Shown here in pieces: positions 10,298-21,628 of a DNA stretch of 64,000 bases (position 1 is its first letter; every line of letters begins with the position of its first letter). The notes below the pieces were generated by a model. It made no database searches, was not told where the DNA came from, and worked only from the letters and a program-made list of their open reading frames with translations. Where the stretch lies: NCBI GenBank assembly GCA_947685225.1, contig CANTUV010000037.1, positions 27,857,001 through 27,921,000 on the forward strand, given 5' to 3'. The position numbers were made by a program, and so were the translations under genes. Source of the DNA: Garcia nutans. Taxonomy: Eukaryota > Streptophyta > Magnoliopsida > Malpighiales > Euphorbiaceae.

Positions 10298-12854
10298 TGT
10301 AATATCCTCATGTATGCCCTAGAAGTCTTGGTGATATTGTTGTTGTTATTGTTGTTGTTGTTATAAATTGGATTGAATGTATATTATGTGATAAGAAAAG
10401 AAATTGAGAAGAGAATGCTTGTGTATATGTGTTTTGGGGAAAAGAATTAGGGTTTAGAGAGAATGGTATATGTTGTGTATATGATGATATATATAACATA
10501 TAAATTGGTCAAATGAAGAGTCAATGGAAGAGATATTTATTTGTGTTGAGTGTGAAATTACATATAAGGGCTTATATGAAACAAAAAGTTAGTTATATGA
10601 TTGAGGGCATTTTGGTAATTGCTTGGATAAGATCACTTGGTGGAGATTAAAAGCAAAATTTGACTTTGCTTCTTCATATTTTTCTTCTTCTTTTCCATTG
10701 TGGCCGGCTCCTTCATAGACAAAGGAAGCAAGAGGCAAAGAGAAGATCTTGTTGAGTGAAGCTCAAATTGAAGAAAGATTAAGTGATCAAGTTGGTGATT
10801 CAAGAAGTTTTGTAACTTTGGTAAGTTCTCTTGTGATCTTTGTGTTTATTTGAAATGATATTTGAGTTTGATAGATTTTTAAGAGTGTGTTGGTTGATTT
10901 TGAGATGTGAGAAGTGTTTGAGTGATTGGATGATGGATGTTGAGTATGGATTGAAGAAAAGAGTAAGTGGTTGGAAGAGATGATGTTGTATATGTGGTAA
11001 GGGTTTTGAGATGATTTTGTGTTTGGTGTTTGATGTGTGTTTTGGTTTGTTTTGGGTGTGTTGCAAGTTTGAGATGAGTTTTGAGTATGTTTTGTTAAGA
11101 TGGTGTGAAGTGGATGTTGTTGGATAAAAGTGTTTTGTTGAGTGTCTGGTTGTTTTGGTCGGAATCTTGATTTGTGGCCGGACACGCCCATGAACACGTC
11201 CAGGGTTTTTAGGCGTGTCAATTGTGTTGGAGGCAGTAGGTTTGACACGACCAGTAGCACGCCCGTGTTATTGAGCGTGCCGTGTTATTGAGCGTGTCAT
11301 AGCTACTGTAAGATTTGAGAATTTACACGCCCAGGAACATGCCCATGTTGTTGAGCGTGTAAATGTTTCTGTGTTGTGGAGTTAGGGCACGGCCATGAAC
11401 ACGCCCGTGTGGGTGAACGTGTCAGGGTTGAGGTTTGCCCTAATTAATTCCTAATTGGATTATCTCTTGTGTATCCCTAAAAAAGTATATGCTATTACTT
11501 TTGATTTAAGTCTTAAAGATAGTGATTGATCATTGATCTAAGAGGTTAAAGAATCTTGGACAAGGAAATGTTAGGAGTTGTATGAATTGTTAGTAAAATA
11601 AGTACAAATCTTGTATTATTGCATTGTTGCATATGATGATAATGGCAATGTATATGATACTATGTGAACAATGTGATATTTCATGTATTGTGACTCATGT
11701 GATGAGTAATGTGTTTGGTTATGTTTATATCAATAATGCTATATGTATAATGTGATGGAATAAAATGCCATTGTGATTGGCTATGGTAACTTATATGTGA
11801 TATGAGGCCATTGTTATTGGCTATGATGAGAGTTGAGAATGGAAATGATAATTAAATAATAAATGATTTGTGTGGCTAATGTGTTATTCCATTTTCAGAG
11901 TTTGTTGTTGGTGGCATGCCTAATAAGTGTAACAATCTCTTGAAGTTAGGTTGGATTGAATCCTTGAAGCCTAATTGAGATGTTACCACCCTTGAAGCTA
12001 GGTTGGGTTGGTTCTTGAAGCCAAGTTGGGTTGATGCTTAGCATGCTTTGCTCCCCTTGAAGCTTGGTTGAACCTAATCCTTGAAGCCTAGTTGGGTTTA
12101 TGATATTGATAAATGTGATGATAAAACCAAAACATTAACTCTGAAAATTGAATGGCATATTAGTGTGTTTTGGGCCCATGCTTGTCTTTGTTTAGTGTTG
12201 ATTATGAATGATTAAATGAATACTAATGAGGTATATAATAAGATGTTGAAATATAATATGTCTATTTATGTTGAGTTATGAAATGTAAAGGTATGTTGTT
12301 AGCTTTGCATATATGATGTTACATGTATTATATGGATTGAGAATTGGCATTGCATTGCATTAAAGCATAACATCAGCATGAATTATCTTACTAAGCCGTT
12401 GGCTTAGCGCGATAGTGTTTGATCGCGCAGGTAATAGGATTGAACCCGAGAGCTCTTCGAGACCGAGTGAGAGTAGACAGTGAAGAGTTGATTTTGGGAA
12501 CTTAAAGATCAGAGGAGACTTGCCAATCATGTATAACTCTTTTATATTTTGTAAAGTAATGATTTTAATGTACATATGTGTATATTTGTAAATATGAAAT
12601 TAAATGTTTTCATATATGTAAATATTTGATAAATTCCGCTGCGTAACAACTAAATGTATCTATATATATATCTATTTAGTTTTGTATTACAAGTTAACTA
12701 CTTATCTTTCTATAATGTATACAATTGAAAAATTATGGTATCATTTAAAATGTTTTGAATGTTAAAAAAAAATCCGTAGCATCTCTATGTTTAGTGCATG
12801 TATACTACATTGTGGTGTTTGTAGTGTGCATGTATTGAATGTAGGGGTGTTACA
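10298..12854 (+). repeat. Right-hand Tekay LTR
   Basis: The LTR is 2557 bp, TGTAATATCC to TGTTACA, nearly identical to 2889-5437. The net 8-base length difference equals a 17-bp tandem duplication at 11264-11297, minus 8 bases of TA microsatellite and one base in an A run. The double hairpin is at 12391-12428 and the splice-donor-like GTAAGT at 10821-10826. Confidence 0.93.
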
Positions 12855-14212
12855 AAGTGAGTTTGTATAATCACCTTTGGATTAGGTTTTGAAGAGATTT
12901 GAGTTACGACAATCCAAGTGTTTAAGATATCTTGAAAGAGGAGGTTGTTAGATTGGTGTTTGTTGCCTTTAGAGGTAAGTAAAACCTTACATGATTGCAT
13001 ACATTTAAATGACTTTGGGACTTAACACATTTGGTTGGAAAATGTGTTAAGTTACCTATTATATTATTGATGTTTGAGAATGGTGTTATGATTTGCATTA
13101 TGTGAAATATATGTTGAGGATTCAAAATATATGAATAATGTAATTTGTTATGTATACCCTAATGATGATATGTAAAGCCATTGGTGATGGCTATATTGAT
13201 ATAAATGGGATGTGTGAGGCATTGTGCTTATGATGATCATGAGAAATTGAGAAAGGATTTGATAATTAAATAATGAAAGAATTGTGTGCCTAGTATGTTA
13301 TTCAATTTTCAAAGTTTTGTTGTTGGTGGCATGCCTAAAAGTAACAACCCCTTGAAGCTAGGTTGGGCTTGGTCCTTGAAGCCTAGTTAGGTGATGCTGT
13401 GCTCCCCTTGAAGCTGGATTGGGCCTAGTCCTTGAAGCCTAGTTGGGATGTTACATATAAGGTAATCCTCATTGTGATAATGATTCGCCTACGGGCTAGA
13501 TAAATGTGATTATTGGCCAAAACAGTAACTCTGGAATTTGAATGGCATATTAGTTTCTTTTGAGCCCATGCTTATCTTTGCTTTAAAGTGAATTATGAAT
13601 GATGGAACAATTGAACAATATCATGAGATTTAATGTTATGAAATATGATATCCTTGTATATTATTTCTAATTCTTGAAAGTGTGACTTTGGCATTACATT
13701 TGAATCATACTGTTATCAAGGTTTGTACCACTAAGCCTTTGACTTACCGCGATTGTGATTTATTGCGTAGGTGACAGGGTAGATCCGGTAGAGCCAAAAA
13801 GTTCAGATAAACCGAGTTGAGTCTAGGCTTGTGATCCCTTGTGAAGTATTGATTTTGGGATTTCAAGATTAGAGACGAACTGCCAGCGTGTATAAACTCT
13901 ATATTTTTGTAATTATTGATTTTGATGTATACATATGTATATTTCGCTACATTTTCCGCTGCTTATTAAATAAATATTTTGGATAAACTTTTAAGGTAAT
14001 GAAGATATCTATAAATATATTTTAACAAGGGATGTTTCATTTATTACTTTCTATAATATAAGTTAAATATTTTAAATTTACTCAGATTGATTGATAATGT
14101 TTTGATATTTAAGTCAAAAGATTTGTTTGATGAAAATGGACTGTGACATTCTACGTATATTACATACTGTGAGTATATGTGGTGTACGTATATTGGGTAT
14201 AGGGGTGTTACA
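12855..14212 (+). repeat. 3' part of an older related LTR that received the Tekay insertion
   Basis: Directly after the Tekay LTR the sequence resumes as an LTR that matches 62852 onward by eye (TTTGGATTAGGTTTTGAAG and following). It ends in GGGGTGTTACA at 14212 without a primer-binding site after it. It keeps a GAGGTAAGT donor-like site (12975-12980), CTTGAAGC direct repeats (about 13345-13450) and a double hairpin (13731-13768). The upstream half would lie left of the tandem array. No gag or pol is attached, so it is a solo LTR or a 3' LTR remnant. Confidence 0.8.
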
Positions 14213-14899
14213 TTTTCACTTAGAGATAAGGTTAAACATTTAAGAGGGTGATTCAAGATTCTCACAAAACTTAATGAATTGATTTAATTACTTTTGATCA
14301 CAAGAGTAGACATAAGGGTTAAATTGATATTAGTTTTAGTACTTGAGAGAGACTTAAGCTTAATTAAGGAGAATTCAACCATTAATAAAAAGAAAAACTT
14401 AATTAAAAATCAATAACTTAGAAAATCCATAATAAACTCATAAAGGTGACTTAACCCTAAGTTTCATATCATTAGATTTAAATTCAAATAATTTATTTTT
14501 AAAGTTCAATTCAATCATAAATCGAATTTTGCCATCCAAATAATAATTAGATTAATTGTTTAGTACTTAAAACAACCTTCCTCATGGGAATGATACTCTT
14601 CTTATTACAATATTACTTGATAAGACATGTGCACTTGCAAATAGCTAGGCCTGAGTCCTAACATTTGACAATTAAATTGCTACGGGAGATTTAATCAATT
14701 GCAAGTCATTGAATGTATTAATTAATGAAACTGATTACTGCAACTTTAAATGACTGAGATATAGAAAACAAACCTACGTTGGAAGCTCCAACAATAATAA
14801 TCTATTGATCCAAGCTTACTAATTCACTGCCTAAGCCAACATTGATATTGGTTGAAAGAAACAATTGCTCTGTGTTGTCTGTGTCTTTGACAATTGTTG
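14213..14899. other. Unassigned AT-rich stretch with weak Athila-LTR-like similarity
   Basis: I see no coding frame. The segment near 14580-14640 (GGAATGATACTCTT then TGTGCACTTGCAAATAGCT) resembles the end of the Athila-type LTR at 19330-19395, so 14213-14650 may be a diverged plus-strand LTR end. The remainder is unassigned. Confidence 0.35.
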
Positions 14900-17800
14900 C
14901 TTAATAGGGTTTTTTCTGTGGCTGTCTCCACATACTAAGAGAGATCAACAAGTCTTTAATAGGCTTGAAATGGGGTCTATAAGGGATATGAGTTAGATGA
15001 AGGCCATTTTCAAATTAGAGCTAACGTGACACTGCTGATAAACCTTCACACTAAAAACTTCTTATTGTTGTTAGGGGTATTCTTAACCTTTGGTGCACCA
15101 TTTCCTTCTGACTTCATGAAAATATAAAGCTTGAATGTCTTTCCATCTTCTTAGTAGAAATCTGAATCCAATCTTTAGACCACCCTTTTCTTCCTCTTTC
15201 TTTCCGTCCTTTTTCCTTTTTGGAATATCAAGTCTAAGACCTACAACATTGCCAACTTGGAGCTATAATGGATAAAATGAAAGATGGTCTTTCCCATAAT
15301 TTTCTGATTTTATTTAAATCTTTGGCTGGATTGGACTAACTAAGTGGAAGTCTTCTGCTGCTTCAAGTAAAAAGTACTCAGTTGACTTTTTAAATCGCCT
15401 TTTTGGGTTTTATTTTATTTATTTTATTTTCTTCTTCTTTGCCTTTTTCTTTTATTTTTATTTTTCTTTTCCTTTTCCTTTTTCTTTTCTATTTTTCTAT
15501 TTTTTTGTTTTTATTTTTTTATTTTCCTTTTATTCAGTGAGGATGAATACTTTGTTGCCCTGATGGCATTATGTGATATTAGGTCTAGTTTAGGTGACCT
15601 TCAACACTCCCTATAGTCTTGGATGTACATCCTTTTCTTTGATCTTCTTTCCCCTTTATTCTTTAGTGATAGTCAAACTTGTCATAAGTATCACAATAGC
15701 TCAGGATAGGTTGTTAGGGTTTACAAGACAATAAAAAGCAAGCTGAAATATCATGACATCTCAAAAGGACAAACTAGGGATTGATGTTCACAAGGTAGAT
15801 ATTAATTGTTGGCTTAATAAATAATGCCTAGATCATCTCTCTCTTAAACAAGTAGAGTTTAATTTCACCTCGAAAGTTCATCGAAGCATGTTCTAAGATT
15901 GACTAGGACCTAGACACTTATAATTATGCAGGAGCCCTCTCTAAGTGAGCATACACAGCTCAATCCAACAAAACAATTCCTTCACCTAGTAAAGTCATTC
16001 GAATTATAATGCATAGATATACTAATTTATGAATATCAAGCTAGATTCATCATTGGTTGAGCACCAAAATGAATAAAGATCGATGAAACTTTAACGAAAG
16101 TTATTTATTCAAACAATATTAATTTAAAAAACATAATTGTTCTAGAAAACATCAAGGAAAGAAAATGAAACAAAAACTAAACAAGCCAAGGGAAGTTTGT
16201 TGAGTTGGAGTCAAAAAATGCTTCATCTTCTTGGACATGTCAGGGGTAACCCCTAGTTTCTCCATCTATATCTTGAAAAGACAATAAGACAAAACTTTCT
16301 TTTAATCCTCCCTCTATCCTGAAGATTGCTGGAGGTGGCACTCTTCCTAACTTAGGCAATGGATTGCTTTTAGTGTTGGCCTTATCAGGTTTAGGTAGCT
16401 TACCACTGTCGATCAAATCTTGGATCTTGTGCCTTAAGCAAACACATCTATCTATCTCATGCCCTTGCACTTGATGAAATTGACAAAAGGCCTTAGCACC
16501 AAAACTTGATGGCAAAGGATTCAGCAAAGGTCGGGGAGCCAATGGCTGTAATAGCCCAATTTTTTGCAACTTGTTAAAAACCCAGGATAATAGTTTTTCC
16601 AACTCTAAAAACTGTCTTCTAATTGCTTGACCAGTTGTTGTATTAACATCCACTAACTTCTGTGTACCCTGACCGCCAGACTGATAACTTCCCCTATCAT
16701 TCCTTCTTCCTGAAAAATAGTTCTTCTCTCTTTCCCATTTCTCTATTTGCATGCCAGCTCAGAGGAGATCTTTGATAAGAGTGTGAGACATATATTCATG
16801 TAGATTAGGTAGGACACCTCTCACTATCATCTTAATCTGGTCAGACTCATTGGGCCACTTTTTTAGAAGAGCAGCTTTGTTCCTCCATCTTTTCACATAG
16901 TCAATAAAATTCTTATTTTGTTTTTGTCTGATAGTTTCTACCTCCATTAGGGTCACTTTGAGCTCAACACTGTACCCATATTACTAAATGAAGGCTTTGT
17001 ACAGAAAATTCCAATCTTTTTAGGTACTTTCCTCCAAAGTATTGAACCAATTCTGCCCAAAAGGGTCCAAAGAAAGCTAAAATACCTCAGGGTTTGGGCC
17101 TTAGTAGCTCTAGCAGATTGCATGGCGGTGACGTACTGCTTAACATGCAAGTGAGGATTCCCTGTTCTATTGTACTTAGAAAAGGAAGGCATCTTGAACT
17201 TGTAAGGGACTTCTTCATCTTGTTCAAATAACTTATCCACTTTTGACACCTCCTTAGCCTTCAGCTTCTTTTCAAACTTTTTCTCTAAATCAGAGATCAT
17301 CTTCTCTACATCTGAAGTTTCAATCTTTTCTAGAGTTTCCTTCTCCATAGTTTTTATTTCTTTCTTCTTATTTTGAGAATCTTGAAAGTATTGAGCCCAA
17401 TCATCATCATCAATCATTACTTCATCATCATCAAAGGCCATTTCACCAACCTTAGCTTTTCCCTTGTCCTTTCGCTTTTTAGTACTAGCAGATGCTTCAA
17501 CAGTATTTGCCAATAGTGCAGCTAGCTGGCTTTTCATGGTCTCAGCTAGGTCTCCTTCAATTCTTCCATCTTTGAGTTGAGGGCATCATTCACCATCTTT
17601 TGAATTTGTTCAGGTTCCATTTCTTTTGGTGAGAAGTTGACTGAGTTATTACTGGATTCTACATCGCTGGAATAGGTTAGATTGTTTTAAGCTCTTGAAC
17701 TGCTGTGCTCCATGTATGTGAGCCAGAAAGAATCAATGCTATGTAATGCAATGCATGTGTGCATGTATGCACAAGTAAACAAAAAAAAAACAAAAAGAAA

Positions 17801-18011
17801 AAGACTAGGAATAACTCTTCCAACCTTATATCACCCACACATGAATGGCGAGTCTCTTTTCCTAGGTATATGGTTAACAAAACATCAACATGGGATATCT
17901 TGTTATCAAAAGATCCACTCAGATGGTTTTAACCAATAGTTGTGTTTTCAAACATAGAAGTCAGTCCATGATAATTTCTACAAGTTAAGCCTTTATGCTA
18001 TATTGTGGATT
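14900..18011 (-). mobile_element. Minus-strand fragment of a gag-only Tat/Ogre-like element
   Basis: Read on the minus strand it begins with the leader seen at 44480-44900 (ACCATATACCTAGGAAAAGAG), then gag, then a non-coding tract matching 49217-50600 of the gag-only element at 41491-55544. No LTRs remain. The pyrimidine-rich block at 15400-15540 is the complement of the purine-rich block near 49900-50240. The Athila LTR starts abruptly at 18012 inside the leader, so Athila inserted here. Confidence 0.8.
16240..17620 (-). pseudogene. Frameshifted gag of a Tat/Ogre-like element
   Basis: The start on the minus strand is ATG at 17620 (MEPEQIQKM), collinear with the gag at 44900-46288. A one-base loss near 17550 creates an early stop. 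A second shift near 17085 breaks the capsid domain after TKAQTLRYF. A stop near 16759 separates HTLIKDLL from the following MQIEKWEREKN. The C-terminal part keeps a zinc-knuckle-like CQFHQVQGHEIDRC, of the C-x2-H-x4-H-x4-C form common in Tat gag proteins. It ends at 16240 with no protease or RT after it. It is non-functional. Confidence 0.85.
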
Positions 18012-19418
18012 TGATAAGTGTATAATTGATGATATTTTTGTCCCTATTTCTTAATATATTTATTGTCAAATTGAGTTTAATTTGTTTGTTTAAGTGTTTA
18101 TTAGGGTTGATTCCAGAAACTTTTGACACGTTGGGACCTTAAGGTTATTTAGGCCAGAATCACGGACGAAAGATGAGGGAAGAAGCTATTTTGGGAAAAT
18201 TCTTCAAGTGACACGCCCAGTGACATGGGCGTGTCAGTGGCCGTGTCATTCAACTACTTTACAGAAGCTTCGACATGCCCAGAGACATGGGCGTGTCTCC
18301 TGACTTATAGAAGCTGTGACACGCCCAATGACACGGGCGTGTCCCTGACCGTGTCCCTAACTCAACATTGCAGTAGCAACAACATGCCCAAGGACATGGG
18401 CATATCACTGCCCATGTCATTAAAGTTCAAAACAGCACCGTTGACAAGCCCACAGACACGAGCGTGTCAGGAAAAAATATCTGAGCTATAAAATCTGAGC
18501 TAAAGAGCAAATTGGGGATCAAGTTTTATTTTCAGAGCTGACTTCTAGAGAAAAAGAGAGTTTTTGGTGTCCAAGACTGAAGGTGAAGATCCAATTCATG
18601 CGAGATTTAATCCAAGATTCGAGGATGGAAGTGAAGAAACACAAATCGTTCATTATGGATTGTTTGAATTCTTTTACGTATTTCCTCTATTTTGGTTTTT
18701 TGGTTATGAACATGAGCTAAATATTTTATCTATCTAGATATTGATGAACCCTAGCTTTATTGTATGGATTGAATAATTCTTATTAAATTAAATCATTTGA
18801 TTGAGTTGTTTTATCCTTTTGATTCTTAATTTCTTATTTCCAATTGATAATAGCATGCTTATTGATTGGTTGCAATTTTCATATTATTGACTTGAGAAAG
18901 CTTGATATGAACATAATGCTCATTAGGATTGAGGTTTGATTGGAGTGCTAGAGATAGACTTACAAGACCCTTTGGTTTAAAGTTCCTTGTTCTTATTGTA
19001 AGATCTATTTAATTATGCTTGAGAAGAGATTCCTAGCATTCTACATAGTGATTAGGGATTAATTCACTTGAGAGAGATTTTAATCTAATTTAGGGGAATG
19101 CCAATTCAGCTCTATTTTTTTGATTTAATTGAATTGATATTCATAAATGCTTTTTAATGGCTAGGGGGATTCAATATCTGGATAGTATTTTCATCATCAA
19201 CTTTTGTTTCACAATATTTAGTTTTTCTTTACTTTAGTTTATTAAGTAATTTGTCTTTTGTTTTAATCATCACACAAACCATTGATTCACTAAACAACAA
19301 TTGAAATTTGCACTAATATTTGACCTTGTCCCCAGTGGAATGATAACTTACTCACTATTTTATTACTTGAGCGACCGTGCACTTGTGGTATAACTGCGAT
19401 AGCATAAATTCACCATCA
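18012..19418 (+). repeat. 5' LTR of the Athila-like element
   Basis: The LTR is about 1.4 kb, starting TGATAAGTGTATAATTGATG and ending CACCATCA, followed by AGTTTTTGGCACTG of the primer site. It contains a CACG palindrome array (18210-18475). A reverse-complement LTR of similar type lies at 59530-61280. Confidence 0.8.
18210..18475 (+). repeat. CACG palindrome array in the Athila LTR
   Basis: Units start at 18210, 18272, 18318, 18381 and 18443 (spacing 62, 46, 63, 62). A full unit holds GACACGCCCA, then GACATGGGCGTGTC, then a third half-site CCGTGTC. The 46-base unit lacks the third half-site. Spacers carry ACAGAAGCTT or similar. Confidence 0.85.
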
Positions 19419-19424
19419 AGTTTT

Positions 19425-19442
19425 TGGCACTGCTGTCGGGGA
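19425..19442 (+). other. Primer-binding site of the Athila-like element
   Basis: TGGCACTGCTGTCGGGGA is a diverged form of TGGCGCCGTTGCCGGGGA, the site usual in Athila elements and usually assigned to tRNA-Asp. It lies six bases after the LTR end. Confidence 0.75.
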
Positions 19443-19883
19443 CAACAGTGTAGACCCATAATTTTTTGACCCAGTCCGGTCCAATATATTTTAATTAGTC
19501 CAAAATAATTTTTGTTATCTTAATGAAATAATATTTGCTTTAGTATTTAATTTTTATTAATAAAAAATAAAAAATAATAATAATAAACAAAAAAATAAAA
19601 AAATAAAAATAAAAATAAAAATCAGCGATGGAAAAATCGGGGACGAAAAAATCATCGCTGAAAATCAGTGCGGCGAAATGGCCCGCAGGCCAATTCTCGC
19701 TTGCTGCCGTAGCCAGCTGCGAAAGCTTTTTTGCCAGTGCAATTTTTCCGCAGCAGTTTTTTTTCGTTAGCGAAATTTTTTCGACGCAAATTTTTTCGAA
19801 ACCTAATACAATTAGGTTTCGGTTTCCTTTTCTTAATTAATGTTAGATTCCGTGAATAACTAGAATTAATCAAAAAAATTTTC

Positions 19884-19890
19884 TATAAAT
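19884..19890 (+). promoter_or_regulatory. TATA box of the Tat/Ogre-like LTR promoter
   Basis: TATAAAT in the context TTCTATAAATAAGACC. Equivalent boxes lie at 34820-34827, 42041-42048 and 53859-53866 in the other three LTRs, so transcription should start about 30 bases downstream. Confidence 0.7.
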
Positions 19891-20179
19891 AAGACCAAAA
19901 ACAACACAAAAAGGGGGGAAAAGGGGGAGGAAATGTGAGACTGAAATTGAGGAGGAAAACTTTGAAAGTTTTGAAGAATTCCTTCTGGCAGTGAAATCGA
20001 TCAAACTAATTGAGATAAGCAAACAAGCAATTTAATTCATCAAAGGCAGCAAAGCTTGTCTTTGTTCTTGTTCATCCAAGAAGAAATTTTTGGTGGAATC
20101 AACAAACGGAGGTATGCATCAATTGTCTAATTTCTTCACTGTAGCTTAAATCATCCAATTGTCTCTTTTAATTCAAAAA

Positions 20180-20560
20180 CCCTAGAACTTTAATTTACTT
20201 TTTCTAAAGCTTAAAAACCTTAATTCGTTTATTTGTTTTCTAAATATCTTAAAATTGATTTTTGTTTCTTCAAAATCTCAAAACCCTAATTTGCTTTTCA
20301 ATTCTTCAAAACCTTAAATTGAATTATGTTTATTTCCAAAAACCCTAAAAAATATCTTTCTGTTTCTATAAACCTTAAATCGTTTTGTTTATTTTCATAA
20401 AACTTCATAAAATTATCAATTCATTTTTCAAATTCTAAAATCTAATGCATTCTCCGAAACCCTAATTCTAAAATTCTAAAACCCTAATTCAACTCCAAAA
20501 CCCAAAACAGTAAACCCTAACTCCCTTAAAACCTTAAACCCTAATTTTTCTAAACCCTAA
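20180..20560 (+). repeat. Telobox-like AAACCCTAA cluster in the LTR leader
   Basis: About eight AAACCCTA or AACCCTAA motifs are interspersed with AT-rich text downstream of the TATA box. The same cluster occurs near 35080-35480, 42590-42730 and 54300-54540. The spacing is irregular, so this is not a true telomere array. Confidence 0.7.
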
Positions 20561-21610
20561 TCCTTTAAACCTTAAAATCTTATAAACCTAAATTCAAACA
20601 TAGTAAGCCAAAACAACAGTCCAGTAACAATGAGTCATAAACCTAATGTTTTAAAGTGTCCAAACCATAGCTTCATGATTTCACTTCTCAAACACTAATT
20701 TGGTTAATCAAAGAACTTTATCAACCTCTTAAATTATAAAACTTTGCTCTATTTCAATTCTTTTAAAATTTACAGTAGCTTGAACCCATAAATTCCAAAA
20801 CTCTAAACACATGAAATAAAGAATCTTAAATAGAAACAGTAGCCCTAATTTGAATCTTTATTTGCCTTTCATATTTGATTATGCTTTGATTTATTTTATA
20901 TGCTTTAATTTATTTAAGTTCAATGCTTGGTTTATTCAATTTATCATGGATGGATGTTTACTTCCTATTGATGTTTAATACCTTTGATGAATGATTTATT
21001 TATGATGAATGGTTATTTACTTTTATCGATTTATTTAGATTTCTAAATGTTGTAAAGGTATGTTTCCACTTGGTGGGTACCTCATTAGTTAAAAATCATG
21101 TAATTTAAATTGCTTTTCTATTTTAGAACCAATGTAAAGGTCATGTTTCTACCTTTCGGTGGGTGTCCTATTTAGGCATGGGATGTAAGGACATGTTTCC
21201 ATCTTTGGATGGGTGTCCATTTATTTGTTTTGGTTGGACATTATTTTGATTTTTAATATAACGATGCTTTATTTTAATTATTATGTGTAATATGGATAAT
21301 GTTGTTATATTTAAGAATTTTATAATATTAAGACATGTAAAGGAGGCCAGTTCCAATGAACCGGGCGTTGTGGGGGGTGTTGGGCCATTTCTCACCTTCC
21401 CCACACGAACACAACTTTCCGAACCCATTAGGGGGTTGGGGATTCCTTAGAAATTAAGTCATCCACCCCTTTCTTTTTCATAGCCTGTCCGGGTGGCGAC
21501 TCCATTTTCTTCAAACCTAGGTCCGTGTTCTCTAAGGCCCCGAGCCTAAACAGTGCCGAAGTCTAAAGAACCATTCCACCGGGAGAGGGGGCGAAAATCC
21601 TCGCTCACAG

Positions 21611-21628
21611 TGGCGACTCCACTAGGGA
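21611..21628 (+). other. Primer-binding site, tRNA-Arg
   Basis: TGGCGACTCCACTAGGGA begins two bases after the LTR-terminal CACA. It resembles the tRNA-Arg site used by Ogre elements, with one A for G. Confidence 0.85.

Larger units (their letters stand above)
1..12854 (+). mobile_element. Tandem array of a Tekay-type Ty3/gypsy retrotransposon
   Basis: The order is internal region (3' part, 1-2888), LTR (2889-5437), complete internal region (5438-10297), LTR (10298-12854). The middle LTR acts at once as 3' LTR of the left copy and 5' LTR of the right copy. The two internal segments are collinear with a constant offset of 7409 bases and differ by about ten substitutions over 2888 bases by eye. 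This is the expected product of unequal recombination between LTRs. The left end lies outside the window, so the copy number and the left target duplication are unknown. The right flank AAGTG (12855-12859) is the candidate target-site duplication. Lineage assignment rests on polyprotein domain order, the C-terminal chromodomain-like tail and the tRNA-Met primer site. Confidence 0.93.
19449..21609 (+). repeat. 5' LTR of the autonomous Tat/Ogre-like element
   Basis: The LTR is 2161 bp, TGTAGACCC to CTCACA. It has a GC-rich U3 patch (19626-19735), a TATA box (19884-19890), a cluster of AAACCCTAA telobox motifs (about 20180-20560) and a PBS-like string TGGCGACTCCA (21494-21504) close to its end. 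Confidence 0.9.

Noticed and set aside
20180..20560. Interstitial telomere array
   Set aside because: Motifs are separated by irregular AT-rich text and never form tandem CCCTAAA runs, so telobox cluster is the better description.
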